From Lysobacter_C sp966210725 (GTDB taxonomy: Bacteria; Pseudomonadota; Gammaproteobacteria; Xanthomonadales; Xanthomonadaceae): 45,838 nt of DNA. A program made the translations under genes and the position numbers. The notes under the pieces are model-generated. The model ran no database searches. It worked only from the letters and a program-made list of their open reading frames with translations, and was not told where the DNA came from. Shown one piece after another: positions 10,238 to 19,309 of the stretch. Position 1 is the first letter of the stretch, and each line of letters starts with the position of its first letter. The stretch is from contig CBIHLN010000015.1 in assembly GCA_966210725.1 (NCBI GenBank), forward strand, positions 1-45,838. The letters run 5' to 3'.

Positions 10238-10894
10238 CTAGAAGACGTCGTCGGGATCGAACCGGCTCACGGTGCGGATGATGTCGCCCGGGAACCCGCG
10301 CCGCGCCAGCAGGTCGGCGACTTTCCGACGCCAGGCCAGGTCGTCGCGCGGCGGGCCGCAGCGACGACGTGCGAGGTCGCGGGCCTGTTCCGTCCAATCA
10401 CCGTCGAAGCTCCCCATGGCCGCCTCGACCGCGGCGCCGTCCAGGCCGTGCGTGCCCAGTTCGGCGCGTACGTGGATGGGCCCGTAGCCACTGGCCGCGC
10501 GACCGCGGACCAGGCTTTCGGCGAATCGGGTGTCGTCCTGCCAGCCGGCATCCGCCAGCCGCTCCACCGATTCGCGCACCTCGTCCGGGTCGAGCCCGCG
10601 TGCCACCAGCTTGCGTTTCAACTCACGCGCCGAGTGCTCGCGCCGCACCAGCAGGGCCAGTGCCCGCTGGGTGGTGCTGGCCGGTGCCCGGCCGCGCTTC
10701 CTGCGCCCGCTGCCGCTCGGGCGGGCGTCGCCCTCCGGGAACAGCGGCTCCGGCGCCCCTCCGGCGCCTGCCTCCGATGAGACGGCCACCCCGTCCAACC
10801 CCGCGTCCGCCGGGTCCGCAGTCGGACCGGACCCGGACGGCTCCGGCGGCCGGGCAGGACCGGTACCGGATGTGGGGCTGTCGGGGGTGGCCAT
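10238..10894 (-). CDS. recX: RecA modulator RecX with long N-terminal extension
   Basis: RecX binds RecA filaments and limits their activity. The conserved part (about residue 70 to 218) consists of three-helix repeats, recognisable by ALALLVRREHSARELKRKL, VERLADAGWQDDTRFAESLVRGR and the C-terminal VADLLARRGFPGDIIRTV. The first 65 residues are rich in Pro, Gly, Ser and Ala, with a basic RRKRGR run, and are not a normal part of the family, whose members are about 150-165 residues. ATG 10894 has an AAAGG SD. An internal GTG near residue 36 is an alternative start. It follows recA by 31 nt and is likely cotranscribed with it. Confidence 0.9.
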   Translation of the reverse strand: MATPDSPTSGTGPARPPEPSGSGPTADPADAGLDGVAVSSEAGAGGAPEPLFPEGDARPSGSGRRKRGRAPASTTQRALALLVRREHSARELKRKLVARGLDPDEVRESVERLADAGWQDDTRFAESLVRGRAASGYGPIHVRAELGTHGLDGAAVEAAMGSFDGDWTEQARDLARRRCGPPRDDLAWRRKVADLLARRGFPGDIIRTVSRFDPDDVF

Positions 10895-10925
10895 CGTTCA
10901 GCGCCTTTCGTACCGCCTTTCGGGT

Positions 10926-11963
<1,038 letters not shown>

Positions 11964-12143
11964 CGTGGATTCCTTGGGTGGCATCGGGATTGGGGGCACT
12001 CTAGGCCGGGTCGGTCGCACGGGCTGCGACCCGCCCAGGCACCGTAGCGTCCAGCGGGGGACGCCGGCAGGGAAATCGGGCTGGGCGCGGGGTAGGAAAG
12101 CGCCGCGCCGGGATGACGGACACGTCCGGGGCGCGCCCGCGGA

Positions 12144-12776
12144 TCAACGGTTGGGCCTCACCAAGCCGCAGTAGAGGCCTTCGATGGCGAAGTCCTGGTC
12201 CGGCAGCACATCGATCGGTGCGTAGTCCGGATTGCGGGGCAGCAGCCGGATGCGATCGGAGCCGATCTTCAGCAGCTTGACGGTGACCTCGTCATCGATG
12301 CGGGCGACGACGATCTGGCCGGAGCGGGCATCCCGGGTGCGGTGCACGCCGATCAGGTCGCCGTCGAAGATGCCCTCGTCGCGCATCGAGTCGCCCTGCA
12401 CCTTCAGCAGGTAGTCCGGCGCGGGTGAGAAGAACACACGATCGAGCAAGACAAAGTCGTCCGAGCCGATGTCGGCCCCGATCGGGGCACCGGCCGCGAC
12501 GCGGCCGAGCACGGGCAGGCGGAGGGCGTCCCCATCGGCCACGGAGGCCGGCTGCAACGGCGGGGAATCCACCAGAAGCCGGATGCCGCGGGCCCGCCCG
12601 GGGCGGCGCTCGATGGCACCCGCCCGCTCCAGGGCTTCCAGGTGGTACTGCGCGGCGCGGACGCTGTTGAAGCCCATCGCGCGGGCAATCTCGGTCTGCG
12701 ACGGCGGCACGCCCTCGGCCTCGATACGCTCGGCGATCAGCCCAAGGATGCTGCGCTGGGTGTCGGTCAGGTCCAT
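12144..12776 (-). CDS. lexA: SOS repressor LexA
   Basis: Repressor and self-cleaving protease of 210 residues. The N-terminal winged HTH includes VPPSQTEIARAMGFNSVRAA (about 23-42). The autocleavage bond is Ala95-Gly96 in VAAGAP, and the catalytic dyad is Ser130 (GDSM) and Lys167 (VTVKLLK). ATG 12776 is preferred to the in-frame TTG at 12785, which lies inside the operator. There is no SD; the -10 hexamer ends 8 nt before the ATG, implying an essentially leaderless mRNA. It lies between pncC and recA, as in xanthomonads. Confidence 0.97.
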   Translation of the reverse strand: MDLTDTQRSILGLIAERIEAEGVPPSQTEIARAMGFNSVRAAQYHLEALERAGAIERRPGRARGIRLLVDSPPLQPASVADGDALRLPVLGRVAAGAPIGADIGSDDFVLLDRVFFSPAPDYLLKVQGDSMRDEGIFDGDLIGVHRTRDARSGQIVVARIDDEVTVKLLKIGSDRIRLLPRNPDYAPIDVLPDQDFAIEGLYCGLVRPNR

Positions 12777-12779
12777 GGG

Positions 12780-12814
12780 TAGCAATACTACTAACGCCCA
12801 GCCGCCGGTTGCAA
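12780..12814 (-). promoter_or_regulatory. lexA promoter overlapped by LexA operator
   Basis: Reading the minus strand: -35 TTGCAA (12814-12809), an 18-nt spacer, -10 TAGTAT (12790-12785). The operator TTAGTAGTATTGCTA (12794-12780) fits the Xanthomonadales LexA motif TTAG-N6-TACTA with one change. It covers the -10 and ends 3 nt before the ATG, so LexA binding would block RNA polymerase directly. Confidence 0.85.
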
Positions 12815-12842
12815 CCGTGCGGCCGGCGCGACCGACGGGCGG

Positions 12843-13343
12843 TCAGTCCATCAGCTCGAGCAGCCCGTGCAGGGAGGCGGCGACCGTCTGCCGCCGGATG
12901 GCCTCCCGGTCCCCATCGAAATGGAAGACCACCGCGGTCGGATAGCCGCCACGCCGCTTCCATGCGATCCACACCGTTCCGACGGGCTTGTCGTCGGTGC
13001 CGCCGCCCGGCCCGGCGATGCCGGTGACGGCCACGGCGATGGTGGCGCCGGAGTTCACCAGGGCGCCCGACACCATCTCGATCACGGTTTCCCGGCTGAC
13101 CGCGCCGTGGTCTTCCAGCGTATGCGGGCTGACCCCCAGCATCGCCTGCTTGGCCTCGTAGCTGTAGGCCGCCATGCCGCAGTCGAACCAGGCCGAGGAA
13201 CCCGCCACATCGGTCAGGGTCTTGGCGATCCACCCGCCCGTGCAGCTCTCGGCGGTGACCAGGCGCTGGTGGTGGTGGAGGGCCGCCTGCGCGACCCGTT
13301 CGGCCTGCGCCTGCAGCGCGGCGTCGGAGACGTCTTTGCTCAT
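12843..13343 (-). CDS. pncC: Nicotinamide-nucleotide amidohydrolase PncC (CinA C-terminal domain)
   Basis: Stand-alone CinA C-terminal domain of 166 residues that deamidates NMN to NaMN in pyridine-nucleotide salvage. Family motifs are VTAESCTGGWIAKTLTDVAGSS (about 29-50), the GYSYEAK-type segment YSYEAKQAMLGV, and AVTGIAGPGGGTDDKPVGTVW with the catalytic-region glycines. The longer two-domain CinA N-terminus is absent. Start ATG 13343 (MSKDVSD) is chosen; TATCAT lies 7 nt upstream, again a leaderless-like geometry. It is the first gene of the pncC-lexA-recA-recX run. Confidence 0.92.
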   Translation of the reverse strand: MSKDVSDAALQAQAERVAQAALHHHQRLVTAESCTGGWIAKTLTDVAGSSAWFDCGMAAYSYEAKQAMLGVSPHTLEDHGAVSRETVIEMVSGALVNSGATIAVAVTGIAGPGGGTDDKPVGTVWIAWKRRGGYPTAVVFHFDGDREAIRRQTVAASLHGLLELMD

Positions 13344-13417
13344 GCGCCGCATGATAGCGAAGCGCCCGGCCGTTGCCGGCCGGGCGCATGCTTGACGCGT
13401 CGGGCGGCCCTACCCCG

Positions 13418-16003
13418 TCAGTACATCACCCGCAGCGTGACGCCGTAGGTGGCCGGCGCGCCCGGGAACGCGTTGTACGAATTGAACGGGTTGCCCGGCA
13501 CCGGCGAGACGTTCTGCAGCGGGGCGTCGAAGCCCACCTGCACGTACTCCTCGTCGGTGATGTTCAGGCCCCACAGCTCGACCATCCAGCTGCGGTCGCG
13601 TGCACCGAAACCGAGCCGCGCGTTGACCACCGTGTAGCCCTCCTGGACCTTTTCCACGTCCAGGTCGGAGCCGGTATTGAACTCGGACATGTACTTGGCG
13701 CCGAGGTTGAACCGGCCCAGCAGGTCCGCGCCGAAGCCCCACTCGTAGGTCACCGCACCGGACGTCGACCACAACGGGGCGAAGCTGATGCGGCTGCCCG
13801 GCAGCTTGTACAGCGCGCCGGCAGGCTCGACGAAGTCCGGCCCCGGCACCTCGTCGCCATAGCGGGTGTCGGCGTAGGTCACGCCGCCCTGGAAGGACAG
13901 GCCGTCAAAGCCCGTGTTCCACAGCACTTCGGTATCGATGCCCTGCGACACGACTTCCGGAATCGAGCGCACCACGAAGCTGGTGCCCAGGAAGCTGTTG
14001 AGCTGGAAGTCCTCGTAGGTCTGGTGGAACAGCGTGGCGTTGATCAGCAGGTTGCCGCCGGCCCACGTGGTCTTGGCGCCCAGCTCGTAGCTGTCGACAA
14101 ACTCGCCCGGGAAGGACGTGTCGGCCACCGGGATGATGCCCGCCGTACCGCTGGACAGGCCGGTGTTGGACTGGACGCGGTCCAGGTTGAACCCCCCGGC
14201 CTTGTAGCCGCGTGCGGCCGAGGCGTAGGTCATCCACGTGTCGTTCCAGCGGTAGGCCGCCTTCAGCGTGCCCGACCACTCTTTCTCCTCTCGCTCCTGG
14301 CGGGTGGCGCGGCCGTTGTGCAGCGGATTGGCCCACGGCAGGCAGCCGTAGCCGATCACCTGCGGGATCACCGAAGGCAGCGCCGCGGCCGGAACGCCGC
14401 GCGACAGCAACGCCTGGGCGATGCGGGCCTGGCCCTCCGGCGACAGCATCGCCGAGCAGCCGGGGCTGCCGTTGGGATTGGAGTACGCCGAGTCCAGCGC
14501 CTTGTCCTCGCGCGTGTAGCGAAGGCCCAGCGTCAGGTCGAGCGCATCGGTCGCATGCCAGGTGTTGTTGGTGAAGAACGCCAGGCTCTCGGCGTTCTGC
14601 CGGTACGTGTCGTCCGCACCGAAGCCGGCGAACACCGTGCCTGGCGGCAGTCCGGTGGCGTCGGCCAGGAACAGCGGCGCGTCGGGCCGCTGCCCCAGTG
14701 CCGGGTTGACCAGCGACAGCAGCGCGATCGACAGGTACGGCTCGTAGGCCCCGCCGATGCGGTAGGTCTCGTTGCGGTCGAGGTCCTCGTTGGAATAGAA
14801 CGCGCCGACCATCCAGTCGATGGAGTCGGTGGCGCCGGTCAGGCGGTACTCCTGCGTGGTCGTTTCGAATGCGGTCAACGACTCGTCGCGCTCGGGGTTG
14901 CGGTACAGCAGGTCGGCACTGCTGAAGTCGAAGTCCAGCCCGTTGATGGACGCCCACTCGCGGTAGGCCGACACCGAGGTCAGGACCGCATCGCCGAACC
15001 AGGGCGTGATCCAGTTCGTCTCCATCGAGATGCCCTTGTCCTTGATGTCCTGCTCGGTGCTGCGGTTGCTCCATGCGGTGCGGGCGAACGGATCGGCCAC
15101 CGGTGCCACGCCCTCGTCGGGCGAGAGCGCGTCGATGATGGCCGCGGTGCCGCCACGGACCACGGTGACGCCCGTGCAGCAGTTCTCCTCGCGGCTGGTG
15201 AAGTCGGCGATGACGTTGATATCCAGCGTGTCGCTCGGTTCCAGCAGCAACTGGCCGCGCAGGGAGTGGAAATTCTGGTCGTAGTCCTCGGTCTCGCGGC
15301 GTGGACCGCCGCCGGTGCGCACGTCCATGAAGCCGTCGCGCTTGCGCTTGGCGGCGTAGACGCGGAAGGCGGCGTTGTCGCCGATCGGGGTGTTGAGCGA
15401 GCCGGCCACGCCCAGCGCGTTGTAGTTGCCGACGGTGAGCTCGCCTTCCACGCGCGTCGTGTAGTCGGGTCGCTTGGTGATGACGTTGATGACACCCGCG
15501 GAGGTGTTCTTGCCGAACACCGTCCCCTGCGGGCCCTTCAGCACTTCGATGCGCTCGATCTCGCCGAGGTCACCGAAGCCCACGCCGTTGCGCGGGCGGT
15601 ACACGCCGTCGATGACGATGCCGACCGAGGACTCCAGGCCGGCGTTGTCGCCCACGGTGCCGACGCCGCGGATGCGCGCGGTGGTCTGCGCCTCGCTCTG
15701 CGTGCTGGTCACCGTCAGGCCCGGCACCAGCACCTGCACGTCCTTGACGTCGCGGATGCCGGTATCGAGCAGCAGCTGTTCGGGCAACGCGGTGATGGAG
15801 ATCGGCACGTCCTGCAGGGCTTCTTCGCGCTTCTGCGCGGTGACGGTGAGGCCGGCCAGCGTGGTGGCCTCCTCTTGGTCCTGGGTGGCCTGCGCCGCAG
15901 CGTTGGCGGCCTCCTGTGCGTACAAAGGCGCAGCGACCATCGTGCCCAACACGGCAGCGACGGCCACGACCAGCATGCGGCGATCCGGCTTGCGGCAACC
16001 CAT
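13418..16003 (-). CDS. TonB-dependent outer-membrane receptor, substrate unknown
   Basis: Outer-membrane receptor of 861 residues. A Sec signal peptide (basic start, hydrophobic 11-25, likely cleavage after Ala29) precedes a TonB-box-like TLAGLTVTA segment near residue 45. The plug domain (about 55-170) has VPISITALPEQLL, ARIRGVG and VLKGPQGTVFGKNTSAGVINVITKRP. The rest is a beta barrel ending in an aromatic residue, YGVTLRVMY. An SD GGGGAGAG precedes the ATG. The plug resembles receptors common in sphingomonads, Caulobacter and xanthomonads whose ligands are mostly unknown. It lies 234 nt downstream of arsH on the same strand, and a TBDR at this locus is not part of the usual mutS-recA neighbourhood. 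The ligand cannot be read from the sequence. Confidence 0.93.
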   Translation of the reverse strand: MGCRKPDRRMLVVAVAAVLGTMVAAPLYAQEAANAAAQATQDQEEATTLAGLTVTAQKREEALQDVPISITALPEQLLLDTGIRDVKDVQVLVPGLTVTSTQSEAQTTARIRGVGTVGDNAGLESSVGIVIDGVYRPRNGVGFGDLGEIERIEVLKGPQGTVFGKNTSAGVINVITKRPDYTTRVEGELTVGNYNALGVAGSLNTPIGDNAAFRVYAAKRKRDGFMDVRTGGGPRRETEDYDQNFHSLRGQLLLEPSDTLDINVIADFTSREENCCTGVTVVRGGTAAIIDALSPDEGVAPVADPFARTAWSNRSTEQDIKDKGISMETNWITPWFGDAVLTSVSAYREWASINGLDFDFSSADLLYRNPERDESLTAFETTTQEYRLTGATDSIDWMVGAFYSNEDLDRNETYRIGGAYEPYLSIALLSLVNPALGQRPDAPLFLADATGLPPGTVFAGFGADDTYRQNAESLAFFTNNTWHATDALDLTLGLRYTREDKALDSAYSNPNGSPGCSAMLSPEGQARIAQALLSRGVPAAALPSVIPQVIGYGCLPWANPLHNGRATRQEREEKEWSGTLKAAYRWNDTWMTYASAARGYKAGGFNLDRVQSNTGLSSGTAGIIPVADTSFPGEFVDSYELGAKTTWAGGNLLINATLFHQTYEDFQLNSFLGTSFVVRSIPEVVSQGIDTEVLWNTGFDGLSFQGGVTYADTRYGDEVPGPDFVEPAGALYKLPGSRISFAPLWSTSGAVTYEWGFGADLLGRFNLGAKYMSEFNTGSDLDVEKVQEGYTVVNARLGFGARDRSWMVELWGLNITDEEYVQVGFDAPLQNVSPVPGNPFNSYNAFPGAPATYGVTLRVMY

Positions 16004-16237
16004 CTCGACTCTCCCCTGGCTGATGCGGCCACCGTTGGCGGGTGCCCGCTGAATTCGCCGCGTCCCCCGACGCCGGCAGTCCCCTGCCCCACGCGATCGC
16101 GCGCTTCGACCGGCCATCGGTAGGCCGGCGCTGGGCGCACGTCCATCGCGAACGGGCGCGCCGACGCTAGCACGTTGGCGTGCGGGGTCATGACGCATCG
16201 CAGCAGGCGCCACCGGGGGTCCGGCGGTCCCGTCGGA

Positions 16238-16984
16238 TCAGCCGCTGGAGGCGTTGCGGGCGAACCCGGTACGGGCCCGGTCGGCGGCCGAGCGCCGTTC
16301 CGAATAGCGGTCCGTCAGCGCCGCTACGTGCGGGCGGGTCAGCAGGGTGAAGCGCACCAGCTCCTCCATCACGTCGACGATGCGGTCGTAGTACGGCGAT
16401 GCACGCATGCGGCCCGCGTCGTCGAACTCCTGCCAGGCCTTGGCGACGCTGGACTGGTTGGGGATCGTGACCATGCGCATCCAGCGCCCCAGCAGCCGCA
16501 GCGTGTTGACCGCGTTGAACGACTGCGAGCCACCCGACACCTGCATCACCGCCAGCGTCCGGCCCTGGGTCGGGCGCACGCCGCCCATCGCCAGCGGCAG
16601 GTGGTCGATCTGCGCCTTCATGACGCCGGTGATCTGGCCGTGGCGCTCCGGGCTGCACCACACCTGCCCTTCCGACCACGCCGACAACGCGCGCAGTTCA
16701 CGCACGGCCGGGTGGTCGTCGCCGGCCACCTGGTCGGGCAGCGGCAGGTCGCCCGGATCGAAGATGCGGGGCTCCGCACCCATCAGCTGCAGCAGCCGGG
16801 CGGCCTCCTCCACCGCCAGCCGCGAGTACGAGCGCTCCCGCAACGAGCCGTAGAGCAGCAGGATCCGCGGCGCGTGGCCGTCGATGGCCGGCAGTGGCAG
16901 GTGCTCGCGCTGCAGCGCCGGCAGGACATCGGCGTCACGCAGCTCGCGCAGCCGAGGGACGGGAATGGGTTCGAGCAGGCTCAT
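16238..16984 (-). CDS. arsH: NADPH-dependent FMN reductase ArsH
   Basis: Flavoprotein of 248 residues of the ArsH family, which oxidises trivalent organoarsenicals such as methylarsenite to less toxic pentavalent forms using FMN and NADPH. Diagnostic segments are the phosphate-binding GSLRERSYSR (46-55) and CSPERHGQITGVMKAQID (110-127), together with QVSGGSQSFNAVNTLRLLGRWMRM later on. It is the last gene of the arsR-gapdh-arsJ-arsH run, 38 nt after arsJ, so probably induced with it. A start at ATG 16984 gives normal family length. Confidence 0.95.
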   Translation of the reverse strand: MSLLEPIPVPRLRELRDADVLPALQREHLPLPAIDGHAPRILLLYGSLRERSYSRLAVEEAARLLQLMGAEPRIFDPGDLPLPDQVAGDDHPAVRELRALSAWSEGQVWCSPERHGQITGVMKAQIDHLPLAMGGVRPTQGRTLAVMQVSGGSQSFNAVNTLRLLGRWMRMVTIPNQSSVAKAWQEFDDAGRMRASPYYDRIVDVMEELVRFTLLTRPHVAALTDRYSERRSAADRARTGFARNASSG

Positions 16985-17022
16985 GTCGTGTGCTCCGGTT
17001 GCAGGGCGTGCAACGCGCACGG

Positions 17023-18261
17023 TCATGGCGTGGCAGCGGCCGGCCGGTTGACCGACGGCATCGCCCTCGCCAATACGGCCGCCATGGCGACCAGCGTGGC
17101 GGAGATCCACAGGCACGCCTCCAGCCCGGCCACCTGGTAGACCCAGCCCGACAGCACCGTGCCCAGCAGCCGGCCCATCGCGTTGGCCATGTAATAGAAG
17201 CCGACGTCCAGCGACACGCCGTCGGCGCGGGCGTGGCGGACGATCAGGTAGCTGTGCACGGCGGAATTGACGGCGAACACGATGCCGAACACCGCCAGGC
17301 CGGCCACCAGTACCGGCCCGGGGGCGATGCCGGCGCCCAGCGCAAGTGCAATACCCGCCGGCACGATGGCCAGCAGCGCCGCCCAGCCTGCCGCGGTACC
17401 GCCCCCCGGCAGCTCGGCGCCCGCTCGCGCGGTGAACCGTGGCGCCAGTGCCTGCACGACGCCGTAGCCGATCACCCACGCGGCGAGGAAACCGCCCACA
17501 CGCCAGTGGTCCCAGCCGAGCACACTGGAAAGAAACACCGGCAGCGCGACCACGAACCACACATCGCGCGCGCCGAACAGGAACAGGCGCGCCGCCGACA
17601 GCACGTTGATCGCGCGGCTCGACGAGAACACGTGGCGGAACTTCGGCTTGCCGCTGGCGCGGCCGATGTCCCGTCGCAGCCACACCAGGCTGCCGATCCA
17701 CACCAGCGCCAGCGCGCCGGCCATCGCCAGCACCGAGCCACGAAACCCCAGCAGCGCCAGCAACGCGCCCCCCAGGAAGAACCCCACGCCCTTGAGCGCG
17801 TTCTTGGACCCGGTCAGCGCGGCAACCCATCGGTACAACGTGCCCTGCGCGCCGTCGGCCACCAGCAGCTTGATGCTGCTCTTGGCGCTCATCTTGTTGA
17901 GGTCCTTGGCGATGCCCGACAGCGCCTGCGCCGCCATCACCCACGGCACCACCAGCCACGCGGCCGGAACCGCCAGCATCGACAGTGCCACCACCTGCAG
18001 CGCCAGCCCGATGTTCATCGTCCGGTTGAGGCCGATGCGCGCACCCAGCCAGCCGCCCACCAGGTTGGTGACGACACCGAAGAGTTCGTAGAACAGGAAC
18101 AGCAGCGCGATCTGCAGGGCGCCATAGCCGAGCTGGTGGAAGTGCAGCACCACCAGCATCCGCAGCGCCCCGTCGGTCAGGGTGAACGCCCAGTAGTTGC
18201 CAGTGACGATCGCGTACTGCCGCCAGGCGGCGCGGGCATCCGCTGTCGGATTCGCGTTCAT
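17023..18261 (-). CDS. arsJ: Organoarsenical efflux MFS permease ArsJ
   Basis: Inner-membrane MFS transporter of 412 residues with about ten to twelve hydrophobic segments. It carries ArsJ-type segments YWAFTLTDGALRMLVVLHFH, AKDLNKMSAKSSIKLL and the late FYYMANAMGRLLGTVLSGW. ArsJ exports 1-arseno-3-phosphoglycerate, the unstable product GAPDH makes when arsenate replaces phosphate, giving net arsenate resistance without reduction. ATG 18261 overlaps the gapdh stop as ATGA, so translation is probably coupled, which fits a two-part pathway. No other substrate is suggested. Confidence 0.94.
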   Translation of the reverse strand: MNANPTADARAAWRQYAIVTGNYWAFTLTDGALRMLVVLHFHQLGYGALQIALLFLFYELFGVVTNLVGGWLGARIGLNRTMNIGLALQVVALSMLAVPAAWLVVPWVMAAQALSGIAKDLNKMSAKSSIKLLVADGAQGTLYRWVAALTGSKNALKGVGFFLGGALLALLGFRGSVLAMAGALALVWIGSLVWLRRDIGRASGKPKFRHVFSSSRAINVLSAARLFLFGARDVWFVVALPVFLSSVLGWDHWRVGGFLAAWVIGYGVVQALAPRFTARAGAELPGGGTAAGWAALLAIVPAGIALALGAGIAPGPVLVAGLAVFGIVFAVNSAVHSYLIVRHARADGVSLDVGFYYMANAMGRLLGTVLSGWVYQVAGLEACLWISATLVAMAAVLARAMPSVNRPAAATP

Positions 18262-19277
18262 GGCCGCGGCGCGGACCCGACCTTCAGGGCGAGCTCGACC
18301 GTGCGGTTCACATAGCCCCACTCGTTGTCGTACCAGGCGTAGACCTTGACCTGCGTGCCATTGACGACCCGGGTGCAACCGGCGTCGAGCACGGCCGAAC
18401 GCGGGTCCGTGCGGTAGTCGACCGACACCAGCGGCCGCTCTTCGTAACCCAGTATGTCCGCGAGCGGGCCCTCGGCCGCGGCCTTGAACAGCGCGTTGAC
18501 CTCCTCGACCGTCGTCGCACGCTCCACTTCGAACACCGCGTCCGTCAGCGACGCGTTCGCCAGCGGTACGCGCACCGCGATGCCGTCCAGCCGGCCGCGC
18601 AACTCCGGGAAGATCTCGGCAATGGCCGTGGCCGAGCCGGTCGAGGTCGGGATCAGGCTCTCGCCGCACGACCGCGCCCGCCGCAGGTCCTTGTGCGCGG
18701 CGTCGATGATGGTCTGGGTGTTGGTCAGCGAGTGGATGGTGGTCAGGCTGCCGTGGCGGATGCCGATGCCTTCGTGCAACACCTTCACCAATGGCGCCAG
18801 GCAGTTGGTGGTGCACGAGGCCGCGGTGACGATGCGGTGCACCGCCGGGTCGAAGCGGTCGTCGTTGACGCCGACCACGGCATCCAGCACGCCGGCCTGC
18901 TTGACCGGCGCCGTCACCACGACGCGGCCGACGCCCTGCTCGAGGTACGGCTGCAGCAGCTCCTTCGTGCGGTAGCGGCCGGACGCTTCGATCACCACGT
19001 CGCAACCGGACCAGTCGGTATCGGCGATCGCCGTGTGGCGGGTCAGCGCGATGCGGTGCGCTCCGATCACCAGCGCGTCGCCGTCGGCGCCCGCTTCAAG
19101 GCCCCACCGGCCGTGCACGGAATCGAAGTTGAGCAGGTGCGCGAAGGTCGCCGCGTCGCCGGCCGGGTCGTTGACCTGGACGAACGACAGCGCCGACAGG
19201 TCGTCGCGCTGCAATGCCGCGCGCAGCGCGAGGCGGCCCATGCGGCCGAATCCGTTGATGCCGATCTTCAGTGCCAT
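18258..19277 (-). CDS. ArsJ-associated glyceraldehyde-3-phosphate dehydrogenase
   Basis: GAPDH of 339 residues with NAD-binding GINGFGRMG (6-14), catalytic Cys155 in ASCTTNCLAP and His182 in TTIHSLTNTQ. In ars operons this paralogue is thought to form 1-arseno-3-phosphoglycerate from glyceraldehyde-3-phosphate and arsenate, which ArsJ then exports. The placement between arsR and arsJ and the 4-nt overlap with arsJ support that role rather than central glycolysis. A start at MALKIGINGFG (19277) is chosen over upstream Arg-rich codons. The SD is weak. Whether it differs from a housekeeping gap in the same genome cannot be judged here. Confidence 0.93.
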   Translation of the reverse strand: MALKIGINGFGRMGRLALRAALQRDDLSALSFVQVNDPAGDAATFAHLLNFDSVHGRWGLEAGADGDALVIGAHRIALTRHTAIADTDWSGCDVVIEASGRYRTKELLQPYLEQGVGRVVVTAPVKQAGVLDAVVGVNDDRFDPAVHRIVTAASCTTNCLAPLVKVLHEGIGIRHGSLTTIHSLTNTQTIIDAAHKDLRRARSCGESLIPTSTGSATAIAEIFPELRGRLDGIAVRVPLANASLTDAVFEVERATTVEEVNALFKAAAEGPLADILGYEERPLVSVDYRTDPRSAVLDAGCTRVVNGTQVKVYAWYDNEWGYVNRTVELALKVGSAPRP

Positions 19278-19309
19278 GCGGTACTCGGGGGAAGGAAGAA
19301 GAGAAGAGG

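Noticed and set aside
13373..16123. 916-codon plus-strand frame opposite the TonB-dependent receptor
   Set aside because: Antisense shadow; the receptor has a signal peptide, plug, barrel and SD.
16238..17959. ArsH as a 573-residue fusion with upstream sequence
   Set aside because: The upstream part is an out-of-frame reading of arsJ; ArsH has its own ATG at 16984 and normal length.
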